Source: Bordetella ansorpii (GTDB lineage: Bacteria > Pseudomonadota > Gammaproteobacteria > Burkholderiales > Burkholderiaceae_B). From it: a stretch of DNA of 64,000 nt. The position numbers and the translations under genes are program-made. Location: the NCBI RefSeq assembly GCF_900078705.1, contig NZ_FKIF01000006.1:248001-312000 (forward strand), read 5' to 3'. Position 1 is the stretch's first letter. Each line of letters starts with the position of its first letter. Of the stretch, positions 46,263 through 54,083 are shown piece by piece. Under the pieces are notes generated by a model that was given only the letters and a program-made list of their open reading frames with translations, was not told the DNA's origin and did not search any database.

Positions 46263-47416
46263 AACCCGCCTCGTTTCCTCCCGATCTGCTGGCCTGCGCG
46301 CACCGGCCGCTGTTCGCGCCGCGCGCGTGGCTGGCGCTGGCCATCGTGGTCGGCCTGCTGGCGCTGCTGCCCGCGCTGAACCTGTTCTTCGCGCCGGGCC
46401 ATGCCCTGCACGTGTCCTCGTACATGGTGGCGCTGGCCGGCAAGTTCATGTGCTACGCCCTGGCCGCGCTGGCGCTGGACCTGGTGTGGGGCTACGCCGG
46501 CATCCTGTCGCTGGGGCATGGCCTGTTCTTTGCCCTGGGCGGCTATGCCCACGGCATGTACCTGATGCGCGCCATCGGCCGCGATGGCGTCTACCAGAGC
46601 GACCTGCCCGACTTCATGGTGTTCCTGAACTGGAAGGAATACCCCTGGTACTGGGCCTTCACCGAGCACTACGCCTACGCCCTGCTGCTGGTGGTGCTGG
46701 TGCCGGGCGTGCTGGCCTTCCTGTTCGGCTACTTCGCGTTCCGCTCGCGCATCAAGGGCGTGTACTTCTCGATCATCACGCAGGCGCTCACCTACGCGGC
46801 CATGCTGCTGTTCTTCCGCAACGACACGGGCTTCGGCGGCAACAACGGCTTCACCGACTTCAAGCGCATCCTGGGCTTCGACATCACCGCGCCGTCCACC
46901 CGCGCCGTGCTGTACTGGATCACGTTGCTGGCGCTTGCCGGCTCGCTGGTGGCGGCGCGCATGGTCACGCAGTCCAAGCTGGGCCGCGTGCTGACCGCCG
47001 TGCGCGACTCGGAAAGCCGCCTGCGCTTCCTGGGCTACGAACCACTGGGTTTCAAGCTGTTCGTGTGGACGCTGTCCGCCGTGATGTGCGGCATCGCCGG
47101 CGCGTTGTACGTGCCGCAGGTGGGCATCATCAACCCGGGCGAGATGTCCACCGAGAATTCCATCGAGATGGTCATCTGGGTGGCCACCGGCGGGCGCGGC
47201 ACGCTGGTCGGCCCCATCATCGGCGCGGGCGTGGTCAATGGCCTGAAAACCTGGTTCACCAGCGTGGCGCCCGAGTTCTGGCTGTATGCGCTGGGCCTGA
47301 TCTTCGTGCTGGTCACGCTGTTCCTGCCGCAGGGCATCGTGGGGCTGGCGCGCCGCTGCGCGCAGCGCTGGCAAGCGCGGCGCGCGCCGGTGCCTGCGCG
47401 GGAGCAGAAGGCATGA
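46259..47416 (+). CDS. urtC: Urea ABC transporter permease UrtC
   Basis: The 385-residue second permease is LivM-like, with about nine membrane segments, the GYAGILSLGHGLFFALGGYA motif contacting the ATPases and the YFSIITQALTYAAMLLFFRN stretch. The N-terminal 20 residues and a short insert (DGVYQSDLPDFMVFLNWKEY) are features shared by UrtC proteins but not LivM. It is coupled to urtB by a 4-base overlap and followed by urtD after about 40 bases. Confidence 0.95.
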   Translation: MKPASFPPDLLACAHRPLFAPRAWLALAIVVGLLALLPALNLFFAPGHALHVSSYMVALAGKFMCYALAALALDLVWGYAGILSLGHGLFFALGGYAHGMYLMRAIGRDGVYQSDLPDFMVFLNWKEYPWYWAFTEHYAYALLLVVLVPGVLAFLFGYFAFRSRIKGVYFSIITQALTYAAMLLFFRNDTGFGGNNGFTDFKRILGFDITAPSTRAVLYWITLLALAGSLVAARMVTQSKLGRVLTAVRDSESRLRFLGYEPLGFKLFVWTLSAVMCGIAGALYVPQVGIINPGEMSTENSIEMVIWVATGGRGTLVGPIIGAGVVNGLKTWFTSVAPEFWLYALGLIFVLVTLFLPQGIVGLARRCAQRWQARRAPVPAREQKA

Positions 47417-47456
47417 ACGCAGCCGCCCATTCCAGACACTCCCTTGGAGAACAGGC

Positions 47457-48356
47457 ATGCCACGCCACGAAGGGACATACATGAACGCCCCGAACCGCCC
47501 CTCGCACATGGACAAGGTGATGATGGCCGATGCCGACGACGCCGCGCTGCGGGGCGGCGCGGGCGGCGACGCCAGCTATGGCCGCGTCAGCGCGGGCGGG
47601 CTGGACACCACGCACGGCGCCATCCTGTACCTGGAGGACATCACCGTCAGCTTCGACGGCTTCAAGGCGCTGAACCAGCTGACGCTGGACATCGGCGTGG
47701 GCGAGCTGCGCTGCATCATCGGTCCCAACGGCGCCGGCAAGACGACCATGATGGACGTCATCACCGGCAAGACCCGGCCCACCTCGGGCACCGCCTACTT
47801 CGGCCAGACCATCGACCTGACCACGCTGTCCGAAGCCGACATCGCCCATGCGGGCATAGGCCGAAAGTTCCAGCGGCCCACGGTGTTCGAACAGCACAGC
47901 GTGTTCGAGAACCTGGAGCTGGCGATGAAGACCGACAAGCGCGTCAGGCCCACGCTGTTCTCGCGCCTGTCCAGCGAACAGGGCGACCGCATCGCGCAGA
48001 CGCTGGACCTGATCCGCCTGCGCGCGCACGCGGCGCGGCCCGCGGGCCTCTTGTCGCACGGCCAGAAGCAGTGGCTGGAGATCGGCATGCTGCTGATGCA
48101 GGAACCGCGCCTCTTGCTGCTGGACGAACCCGTGGCCGGCATGACCGACGCCGAGACGGAGCGCACCGGCGAACTGCTGAACGAACTGCGCGGCAAGCAT
48201 TCGCTGATGGTGGTCGAGCACGACATGGATTTCGTCACGCAGATCGCCGGGCCGGGCAAAGTGACGGTGCTGCACGAAGGCTCGGTGCTGGCCGAAGGCA
48301 CGATGGCCGCCGTGCAGGCGCATCCGCGCGTCATCGAAGTCTATCTGGGCAGGTGA
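47457..48356 (+). CDS. urtD: Urea ABC transporter ATP-binding protein UrtD
   Basis: The 299-residue ATPase has Walker A (GPNGAGKTT), the Q-loop region (RKFQRPTVFE), an atypical ABC signature (LLSHGQKQW) and Walker B (LLLLDEPVAG). The first 55 residues are a non-conserved extension (HMDKVMMADADDAALRGGAG). Two starts are credible: 47457 with TTGGAGAA upstream, and 47481 (MNAPNRPS) with AAGGGA upstream; both keep the ATPase core. It pairs with UrtE to drive the UrtBC channel. Confidence 0.93.
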   Translation: MPRHEGTYMNAPNRPSHMDKVMMADADDAALRGGAGGDASYGRVSAGGLDTTHGAILYLEDITVSFDGFKALNQLTLDIGVGELRCIIGPNGAGKTTMMDVITGKTRPTSGTAYFGQTIDLTTLSEADIAHAGIGRKFQRPTVFEQHSVFENLELAMKTDKRVRPTLFSRLSSEQGDRIAQTLDLIRLRAHAARPAGLLSHGQKQWLEIGMLLMQEPRLLLLDEPVAGMTDAETERTGELLNELRGKHSLMVVEHDMDFVTQIAGPGKVTVLHEGSVLAEGTMAAVQAHPRVIEVYLGR

Positions 48357-48365
48357 TGAATGACG

Positions 48366-48516
48366 CCCACCCCTACGCTCACTACGTTCGCTGCCCCTCA
48401 AGGGGCTCAGCCGCCTTCGGGCGGCCGGGCGGCGGCTGGTGGGCCCACCCCTGCGCTCACTACGTTCGCTGCCCCTCAAGGGGCTCAGCCGCCTTCGGGC
48501 GGCCGGGCGGCGGCTG
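48366..48516. repeat. 78-bp tandem duplication with nested hairpins between urtD and urtE
   Basis: Unit 1 (48366-48443) and unit 2 (48444-48516) differ at one aligned base (A at 48375, G at 48453) over their shared 73 bases. Each contains two stem-loops: CCCCT-CA-AGGGG and GCCGCC-TTCG-GGCGGC, the second with a stable TTCG tetraloop, plus a competing longer pairing of CAGCCGCC with GGCGGCTG. The 10 bases before the urtE ATG lie just after unit 2. This resembles dispersed intergenic repeats of Alcaligenaceae, from memory. Confidence 0.85.
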
Positions 48517-48526
48517 AGGAACCTCA

Positions 48527-49225
48527 ATGCTCGAAGTAACGTCAGTCAACCAATACTACGGCGGCAGCCACACGCTGCGTGGCGTCTCGCTGTCGTTGAA
48601 GCGCGGCGAATGCCTGGCCCTGCTGGGCCGCAACGGCGTGGGCAAGACCACGCTGCTGAAGTGCCTGATGGGCGTGCTGCCCGTGGCCAGCGGCAGCGTC
48701 ACGCTGGACGGCCACGACGTGACGAAGCTGGCGCCGCACCAGCGCGCCGCGCGCGGCATGGCCTATGTGCCGCAGGGCCGCGACATCTTCGCGCGGCTGA
48801 CGGTGGAGGAGAACATCGTGATGGGCATGGCGACGCAGCCCGCGTCGAAGGCTCGCCGCATCAAGGACGAGGTCTTCGAACTGTTTCCCGTGCTGCGCAC
48901 CATGCTGAACCGGCGCGGCGGCGACCTGTCGGGCGGGCAGCAGCAGCAACTGGCCATCGCCCGCGCGCTGGTGGCCGAACCCAGCCTGATCATCCTGGAC
49001 GAGCCGACCGAAGGCATCCAACCGTCCATCATCAAGGACATCGGCCGCGTCATCCACATGCTGCGCCAGCGCGGGGACATCGGCATCCTGCTGTGCGAGC
49101 AGTATTTCGACTTCGCCCGCGAACTGGCGGACCAGTTCGTGGTGCTGTCGCGCGGCGAAGTGGTGGCCAGCGGCGACCGCACGCACATCGACGGCGACGA
49201 CGTCAGGAAGCATCTTTCGGTGTAG
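48527..49225 (+). CDS. urtE: Urea ABC transporter ATP-binding protein UrtE
   Basis: The 232-residue ATPase of the LivF group carries Walker A (GRNGVGKTT), the Q-loop (YVPQGRDIFARLTV), ABC signature (LSGGQQQQLA) and Walker B (LIILDEPTEG). It completes the transporter together with UrtD. The hairpin-rich 78-bp duplication separates it from urtD and may change how much UrtE is made relative to the upstream genes, since all other urt junctions are 4-base overlaps or short gaps. Confidence 0.95.
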   Translation: MLEVTSVNQYYGGSHTLRGVSLSLKRGECLALLGRNGVGKTTLLKCLMGVLPVASGSVTLDGHDVTKLAPHQRAARGMAYVPQGRDIFARLTVEENIVMGMATQPASKARRIKDEVFELFPVLRTMLNRRGGDLSGGQQQQLAIARALVAEPSLIILDEPTEGIQPSIIKDIGRVIHMLRQRGDIGILLCEQYFDFARELADQFVVLSRGEVVASGDRTHIDGDDVRKHLSV

Positions 49226-49310
49226 GCACCGGGGGCGCGGCACGGACCGCCAGCGGCGCCGGCTGCGTCACGCCGCATTTGCTTGACACATCAACAAAGG
49301 GAAAACTCCT

Positions 49311-49499
49311 GTGTCGGAAGCTCACCTTCTGTGGGAGGATTTTGCACGCCCATGGGTTAACGGTATGGCCTTGTTCAACAAGCAAGGGGAATTGCAGGAC
49401 ATCGCCAGCTCGATCCGTGATGCCATGCGGCATGCCGCGCCGCCGCCACAACGGCGCGGACCATCACTGCTATTCAACGCTATCAAGGATTCTCGATGA
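49311..49499 (+). CDS. Small hypothetical ORF coupled to ggt
   Basis: A 62-codon frame with a GTG start at 49311 (SEAHLLWEDFARPWVNGMAL) ends in a TGA overlapping the gamma-glutamyltransferase ATG by four bases (ATGA at 49496-49499). A weak AAGGGA site lies about 12 bases upstream. Its base composition is lower in GC than its neighbours. I recognise no family. It could be a translated leader or just part of the ggt 5' region. Confidence 0.3.
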   Translation: MSEAHLLWEDFARPWVNGMALFNKQGELQDIASSIRDAMRHAAPPPQRRGPSLLFNAIKDSR

Positions 49500-51502
49500 A
49501 GAAGAAAACCCTGCCGTTGCTCGTACTCATGGCCTTGAGCCTGCCGCTGGCAGGTTGCGGCGGTAGTGACTCGGACGACGAGTCGCCTCCCGTCGTCACC
49601 AACCCGCCGCCCACGCAGGAACCCACGATCATCGCCGACGCGGATCCGTCCAGCTGCTCCGTGGTGTCCAGCAGCGGCAGCGCGGTCGTGGTGGGCTCCG
49701 GCCAGGCCGGCGATCCGGCCGCGCCGGAACCCGCCTCGGGCTACCGCCTGGGCTACAAGGCCAAGTACGCCAGCAAGTACATGGTGGTCGCCAACACGCC
49801 GCTGGCCACCAAGGCGGGCTGCGACATCCTGCGAGCGGGCGGCACGGCCGCCGATGCCGCCATTGCCGTGCAGGCGGTGCTGGGCCTGGTCGAGCCGCAA
49901 TCCAGCACCATCGCCGGCAGCGCGTTCATGATGTATTACGACGCGGCCACCAAGCAGGTCACCGCCTACGATGGCCGCGAGACCGCGCCGGCCGCCGCCA
50001 CGGGCTACTACCTGGCCCGCCAGGACCAGGCCGATCCGGCCTCGCCCGGCCCCGTGCCCAGCGCGCGCCGCAGTGGCCGTTCCATCGGCGTGCCCGGCGT
50101 GATGCGCATGCTCGAAATGGCCCACAAAGAGCACGGCAAGCTGGAATGGAGCGAGCTGTTCGACGAAGGCATCCGCCTGGCCGACGACGGCTTCAAGATT
50201 CCCGGCCGCATGGGCAGCGCCCTGGCCAGTTCGGCCAACTCGCTGCGCCTGGACGCCGATGCGGTGGCGATCTACTTCGACGTGAACGGCAACGTCCGCC
50301 AGACCGGCGACACGATGACCAACGCGCCTTACGCCCAGACGCTGCGCGTCCTTGCGGAGAAGGGCGCGGACGGGCTCTACACCGGCCGCATCGCGCAGGA
50401 CATCGTCAACAAGGCCAAACAGACGGTGGGCGCCGACCCGGCGCGCACGCCCATCACGCCCAGCCTGATGACCACCGACGACCTGGCCGCCTACCAGGCC
50501 AAGAAGCGCGAGCCGGTCTGCATCACGTACCGCAACGCCTACTACGTGTGCTCGATGTCCCCGCCTTCGTCCGGCGGCATCGCCATCGCGCAGACGCTGG
50601 GCATCCTGGAGAACTTCGACCTGTCCGGCTACGCCCCCACGGGTCCGCTGGACGAAGGCGGCATCCCCTCGGTGATGGGCGTGCACCTGGTATCCGAGGC
50701 CGAGCGCCTGGCCTATGCCGACCGCGACAAGTACGTGGCCGACACCGACTTCGTGCCCCTGCCCGCCCGCGGCGTGGCCAGCATGCTGGACAAGAACTAC
50801 CTGAAGTCGCGCTCGAACCTGATCAACACCGCCGCCAGCATGGGCACCGCGACGGCCGGGGTATTCGACTCGGTCACGGCACGCTTCGGCATCGACAATA
50901 CGGTGGAGTACGGCACCACGCACTTCTCCATCGTCGATACCTACGGCAACGTGGTGTCCATGACGACGACCGTCGAGTCGAGCATGGGGTCCTACCACAT
51001 GACCAACGGCTTCCTGCTGACCAACCAGCTCACCGACTTCAGCTCGGCTCCGATCGGCAGCGACAGCAACCCCGTCGCCAACCGCGTGGAAGCCGGCAAG
51101 CGCCCGCGCAGCACGATGGCGCCCACGCTGGTCTTCAAGGGCACCGAACCGGGCGACTTCCTGATGGCCACCGGTTCGCCGGGCGGCGGCACCATCATCC
51201 AGTACGTGGTCAAGACGGTGGTGGGCGCGTTGGACTGGAAGCTCAATGCCCAGCAGGCGACCTCGCTGGTCGACTTCGGCGCCAGCAACTCGCCCAACAC
51301 CAGCATCGACACCTCCAACACCACGCTGGACCTGACGCCCTTGCAGGACGGCCTGCGCTCCCTGGGCCACGGCATCAGCGCCGGGGCGCAGTCCAGCGGC
51401 ATCTCGACCATCATGCGAGTGAGCAAGGATGGTGCGTTGCAACTGGAAGGCGGCGTCGATCCGCGTCGTGAAGGCATCGTGCTGGGCAACGGCGCGCTGT
51501 AA
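49496..51502 (+). CDS. ggt: Lipoprotein gamma-glutamyltransferase
   Basis: The 668-residue protein has a lipoprotein signal with the lipobox LAGC (lipid-modified Cys21), so it should be anchored on the periplasmic side. Gamma-glutamyltransferases hydrolyse or transfer the gamma-glutamyl group of glutathione and self-cleave before a catalytic Thr, visible in YGTTHFSIVDTYGNVVSMTT. Conserved stretches include GGTAADAAIAVQAVLGLVEP and PPSSGGIAIAQTLGI. It is longer than E. coli Ggt (about 580) because of an acidic N-terminal linker (GGSDSDDESPPVVTNPPPTQ) and an inserted loop. Confidence 0.93.
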   Translation: MKKKTLPLLVLMALSLPLAGCGGSDSDDESPPVVTNPPPTQEPTIIADADPSSCSVVSSSGSAVVVGSGQAGDPAAPEPASGYRLGYKAKYASKYMVVANTPLATKAGCDILRAGGTAADAAIAVQAVLGLVEPQSSTIAGSAFMMYYDAATKQVTAYDGRETAPAAATGYYLARQDQADPASPGPVPSARRSGRSIGVPGVMRMLEMAHKEHGKLEWSELFDEGIRLADDGFKIPGRMGSALASSANSLRLDADAVAIYFDVNGNVRQTGDTMTNAPYAQTLRVLAEKGADGLYTGRIAQDIVNKAKQTVGADPARTPITPSLMTTDDLAAYQAKKREPVCITYRNAYYVCSMSPPSSGGIAIAQTLGILENFDLSGYAPTGPLDEGGIPSVMGVHLVSEAERLAYADRDKYVADTDFVPLPARGVASMLDKNYLKSRSNLINTAASMGTATAGVFDSVTARFGIDNTVEYGTTHFSIVDTYGNVVSMTTTVESSMGSYHMTNGFLLTNQLTDFSSAPIGSDSNPVANRVEAGKRPRSTMAPTLVFKGTEPGDFLMATGSPGGGTIIQYVVKTVVGALDWKLNAQQATSLVDFGASNSPNTSIDTSNTTLDLTPLQDGLRSLGHGISAGAQSSGISTIMRVSKDGALQLEGGVDPRREGIVLGNGAL

Positions 51503-51512
51503 GCGCGATCGC

Positions 51513-51550
51513 ATGCGCCGCGACGCCTGCTTGGTCGCGGCGCATTGTTA
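51513..51550 (+). terminator. Hairpin after ggt
   Basis: ATGCGCCGCGAC and GTCGCGGCGCAT form a perfect 12-bp stem around a 9-base loop, 11 bases after the ggt stop, followed by TGTTAACTG. The T-tract is weak, but position and stem strength suit a transcription terminator. Confidence 0.65.
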
Positions 51551-51573
51551 ACTGTGGGTAAATGCAGTTTTGA

Positions 51574-51601
51574 CCTGTCCGCGCGTCATCGCGCGGACAG
51601 G
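51574..51601. promoter_or_regulatory. Perfect 12-bp inverted repeat upstream of tartrate dehydrogenase
   Basis: CCTGTCCGCGCG-TCAT-CGCGCGGACAGG is a flawless stem with a 4-base loop, ending 57 bases before the dehydrogenase ATG. No T-run follows, so it is more likely a regulator site or 5' leader hairpin than a terminator. It also partly overlaps a TTGACC element that could serve as a -35 box. Confidence 0.45.
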
Positions 51602-51658
51602 GCGCGTAGAGTCCGGCGATAGCCCCGCCGCGTCCGGCGGACGCAGGAGACCTACGCA

Positions 51659-52750
51659 ATGAAGACGTACCGCATCGCCACCATCCCCGGAGACGGCATC
51701 GGCAAGGAAGTGATTCCGGCCGGCCGCCGCGTGATGGAAGCCCTGGCCGAGACCCAGGGCGAGTTCCGCTTCGAGTTCCAGGATTTCGACTGGGGCGGCG
51801 ACTACTACCGCCAGCACGGCGTCATGATGCCCGACGACGGCCTGGACGACCTGCGCGACAAGGACGCCATCCTGTTCGGCTCGGCGGGCGACCCGCACAT
51901 TCCCGATCACGTCACGCTGTGGGGCCTGCGCCTGAAGATCTGCCAGGGCCTGGACCAATATGCCAACGTGCGTCCCACGCGCATCCTGCCCGGCATCGAC
52001 GCGCCTCTCAAGCGCTGCGCCCCGCAGGACCTGAACTGGGTGATCGTGCGCGAGAACTCCGAGGGCGAATACGCCGGCGTGGGCGGCCGCGTGCACCAGG
52101 GCCTGCCCATCGAGGCCGCCACCGACGTGTCGATGATGACGCGCGCCGGCGTCGAGCGCATCATGCGCCATGCCTTCCGCCTGGCGCAGTCGCGCCCGCG
52201 CAAGCTGCTGACCGTGGTGACCAAGTCGAACGCGCAGCGCCACGCCATGGTCATGTGGGACGAGATCGCCGTGCAGATCGCCGCGGAATTCCCCGACGTG
52301 AAATGGGACAAGGAACTGGTCGACGCCGCCACCGCGCGCATGGTCAACCGCCCCGCCTCGCTGGACACCATCGTGGCCACCAACCTGCATGCCGACATCC
52401 TGAGCGACCTGGCCGCGGCGCTGGCCGGCAGCCTGGGCATCGCGCCCACCGGCAACATCGATCCCGAGCGGCGCGGCCCGTCGATGTTCGAGCCCATCCA
52501 TGGCTCGGCCTTCGACATCATGGGCAAAGGCCTGGCGAATCCGGTGGGCACGTTCTGGTCCGTCGTGATGCTGCTGGAGCACCTGGGCGAGCATGCCGCC
52601 GCGCAACGCGTGATGGCGGCGGTGGAGGCCGTGACGGCGGATAAGGCACTGCACACGCGCGACCTGGGCGGCCGCGCGGGCACCGAGCAAGTCACCGAGG
52701 CGGTCTGCCGGCACGTGCGGCAAGCCGGTTCGGCGCAGAAGGCGGCGTAA
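51659..52750 (+). CDS. Tartrate dehydrogenase / D-malate dehydrogenase (decarboxylating)
   Basis: The 363-residue enzyme belongs to the isopropylmalate/isocitrate dehydrogenase superfamily and shows IPGDGIGKEVIPAGRRVME, the substrate loop region VRPTRILPGI, TVVTKSNAQRHAMVMWDEI and the metal-binding Asp residues in TNLHADILSDLAAAL. Family members (TtuC, DmlA) act on tartrate, D-malate and related 2-hydroxyacids with NAD+. It starts at 51659 after a GGAG site and is followed after 77 bases by a Bug-type binding protein, which suggests a dicarboxylate uptake-and-use unit. Confidence 0.9.
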   Translation: MKTYRIATIPGDGIGKEVIPAGRRVMEALAETQGEFRFEFQDFDWGGDYYRQHGVMMPDDGLDDLRDKDAILFGSAGDPHIPDHVTLWGLRLKICQGLDQYANVRPTRILPGIDAPLKRCAPQDLNWVIVRENSEGEYAGVGGRVHQGLPIEAATDVSMMTRAGVERIMRHAFRLAQSRPRKLLTVVTKSNAQRHAMVMWDEIAVQIAAEFPDVKWDKELVDAATARMVNRPASLDTIVATNLHADILSDLAAALAGSLGIAPTGNIDPERRGPSMFEPIHGSAFDIMGKGLANPVGTFWSVVMLLEHLGEHAAAQRVMAAVEAVTADKALHTRDLGGRAGTEQVTEAVCRHVRQAGSAQKAA

Positions 52751-52827
52751 CGCGCCTTCCGCACCATCCCCGCCCGCCAGACATCACACCAACAGCGGCG
52801 CGGGTTTCCATCCTGGAGGAGACACGC

Positions 52828-53808
52828 ATGAACAAAACGCTGCAACACGCGCGCGGCCTGGTGGCCGTGGGCATCGCCCAACTGCTGCTGGCGGGCGCCG
52901 CGACGGCGCAATCGTATCCGGCCAAGCCCATCACGCTGATCGTGCCCTTTCCGGCGGGCGGCACCACCGACGTGCTGGCGCGCGCGCTGGGGCAGGACCT
53001 GGGCAAGCGGGTGGGCCAGCCGGTGATCGTCGAGAACCGGCCCGGCGCGGGTTCGACGCTGGGCGCCGACTATGTGGCGCGCACCGCGCCCGACGGCTAC
53101 ACGCTGCTGATGGGCGCGGTGCACCATACCATCGCCACCAGCGTGTATCGCAAGCTGAACTACGACTTCCAGAAGGACTTCGCGCCCATCACCACGGTGG
53201 CCCTGGTGCCCAATGTGCTGGTGGTGAATCCCGGCGTGAAGGCCACGTCCGTGCAGGAACTGCTGGCGCTGGCCAAGGCGCAGCCGGGCAAGCTGACCTT
53301 CGGGTCGAATGGCGTGGGCACCGGCCAGCACCTGATCGGCGCGCAGTTCGAGGCCCTGGGGGGCGTGAAGCTGCTGCACGTGCCGTACAAGGGCAGCGGG
53401 CCGCTGACGGCCGACCTGCTGGGCGGCCAGATCGACATGTCGTTCGACACCATCACGCCGGTGCTGCCGCACGTGCAGCAAGGCAAGCTGCGCGCGCTGG
53501 CGGTGACGACGGCCCAGCGCTCGAAGGCCCTGCCGGACGTGCCGACCCTGCAGGAAGCCGGATTGCAGGGCTTCGACATGGGCACCTGGTTCGGCGTGCT
53601 GGCGCCCAGGGGCACGCCCGATGAAGTGGTGAAGAAACTGAACGCCGAGATGGTGGCGATCATCCATTCGCCGGACTTCGGGCGGCGCATGGCGCAGATC
53701 GGAGCCGTGCCCGTGGGGAACAGTCCCGCGGAGATGGCCACGCAGATCCGCCAGGATACGCAGAAGTATGGAACGCTGGTGAAGGAGGCGGGGATTTCGT
53801 TGGATTAG
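52828..53808 (+). CDS. Bug-family tripartite tricarboxylate transporter substrate-binding protein
   Basis: The 326-residue periplasmic protein has a signal peptide ending ATAQ (residue about 29) and Bug-family motifs: ITLIVPFPAGGTTDVLARAL, IVENRPGAGSTLGADYVA and LLHVPYKGSGPLTADLLGG. Bug proteins are greatly expanded in Bordetella and Achromobacter and bind carboxylates for TTT permeases, or act as orphan sensors. No TctAB membrane genes are present, so it may be an orphan receptor. Position downstream of the tartrate dehydrogenase suggests a hydroxy-dicarboxylate ligand. Confidence 0.9.
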   Translation: MNKTLQHARGLVAVGIAQLLLAGAATAQSYPAKPITLIVPFPAGGTTDVLARALGQDLGKRVGQPVIVENRPGAGSTLGADYVARTAPDGYTLLMGAVHHTIATSVYRKLNYDFQKDFAPITTVALVPNVLVVNPGVKATSVQELLALAKAQPGKLTFGSNGVGTGQHLIGAQFEALGGVKLLHVPYKGSGPLTADLLGGQIDMSFDTITPVLPHVQQGKLRALAVTTAQRSKALPDVPTLQEAGLQGFDMGTWFGVLAPRGTPDEVVKKLNAEMVAIIHSPDFGRRMAQIGAVPVGNSPAEMATQIRQDTQKYGTLVKEAGISLD

Positions 53809-53834
53809 CCCGCCGCCAGAAGCCCGGCTCGGGA

Positions 53835-53936
53835 TCAGGCGGCCCCATCCATGCAGGCTTCCAGGTTCAGCAGCACCTCCTGGTCCGTCTGCAGGTACTG
53901 GGCGCTATCCCATTTGCGCAGCTTTTTTGCTTCCAT
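53835..53936 (-). pseudogene. HigA-like antitoxin, N-terminal fragment
   Basis: A 33-codon frame (KKLRKWDSAQYLQTDQEVLL, followed by NLEACMD) matches the N-terminus of addiction-module antidote proteins, which continue for about 65 more residues with a helix-turn-helix. Here a stop at 53835-53837 ends the frame right after ACMDGAA, so the DNA-binding part is missing. Its start overlaps the end of the toxin remnant, as in intact toxin-first pairs. Confidence 0.65.
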
Positions 53937-54070
53937 GGAAGGTGTCCTGGTATTGCCTGGCCAATGACAGCGCGGCCTTGATTATCTTTTGATGGAGTGG
54001 ACTTGTCCTCACCTGCCAGCAGGATCACTATCTCCGAGCCGCGCCGAGTGAAATAGGCGGTGGGCCCCAC
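53905..54070 (-). pseudogene. HigB/RelE-like toxin, frameshifted C-terminal fragment
   Basis: The minus strand encodes AYFTRRGSEIVILLAGEDKS, and in the next reading frame IIKAALSLARQYQDTFHGSK followed by KAAQMG and a TAG at 53905-53907. Joined, they reproduce the C-terminal half of an addiction-module killer protein of about 100 residues. A one-base frame change near 53990 and loss of the N-terminal half leave it inactive. The broken end abuts the mechanosensitive channel gene. Confidence 0.65.
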
Positions 54071-54083
54071 GGCCAGTGGCGGC

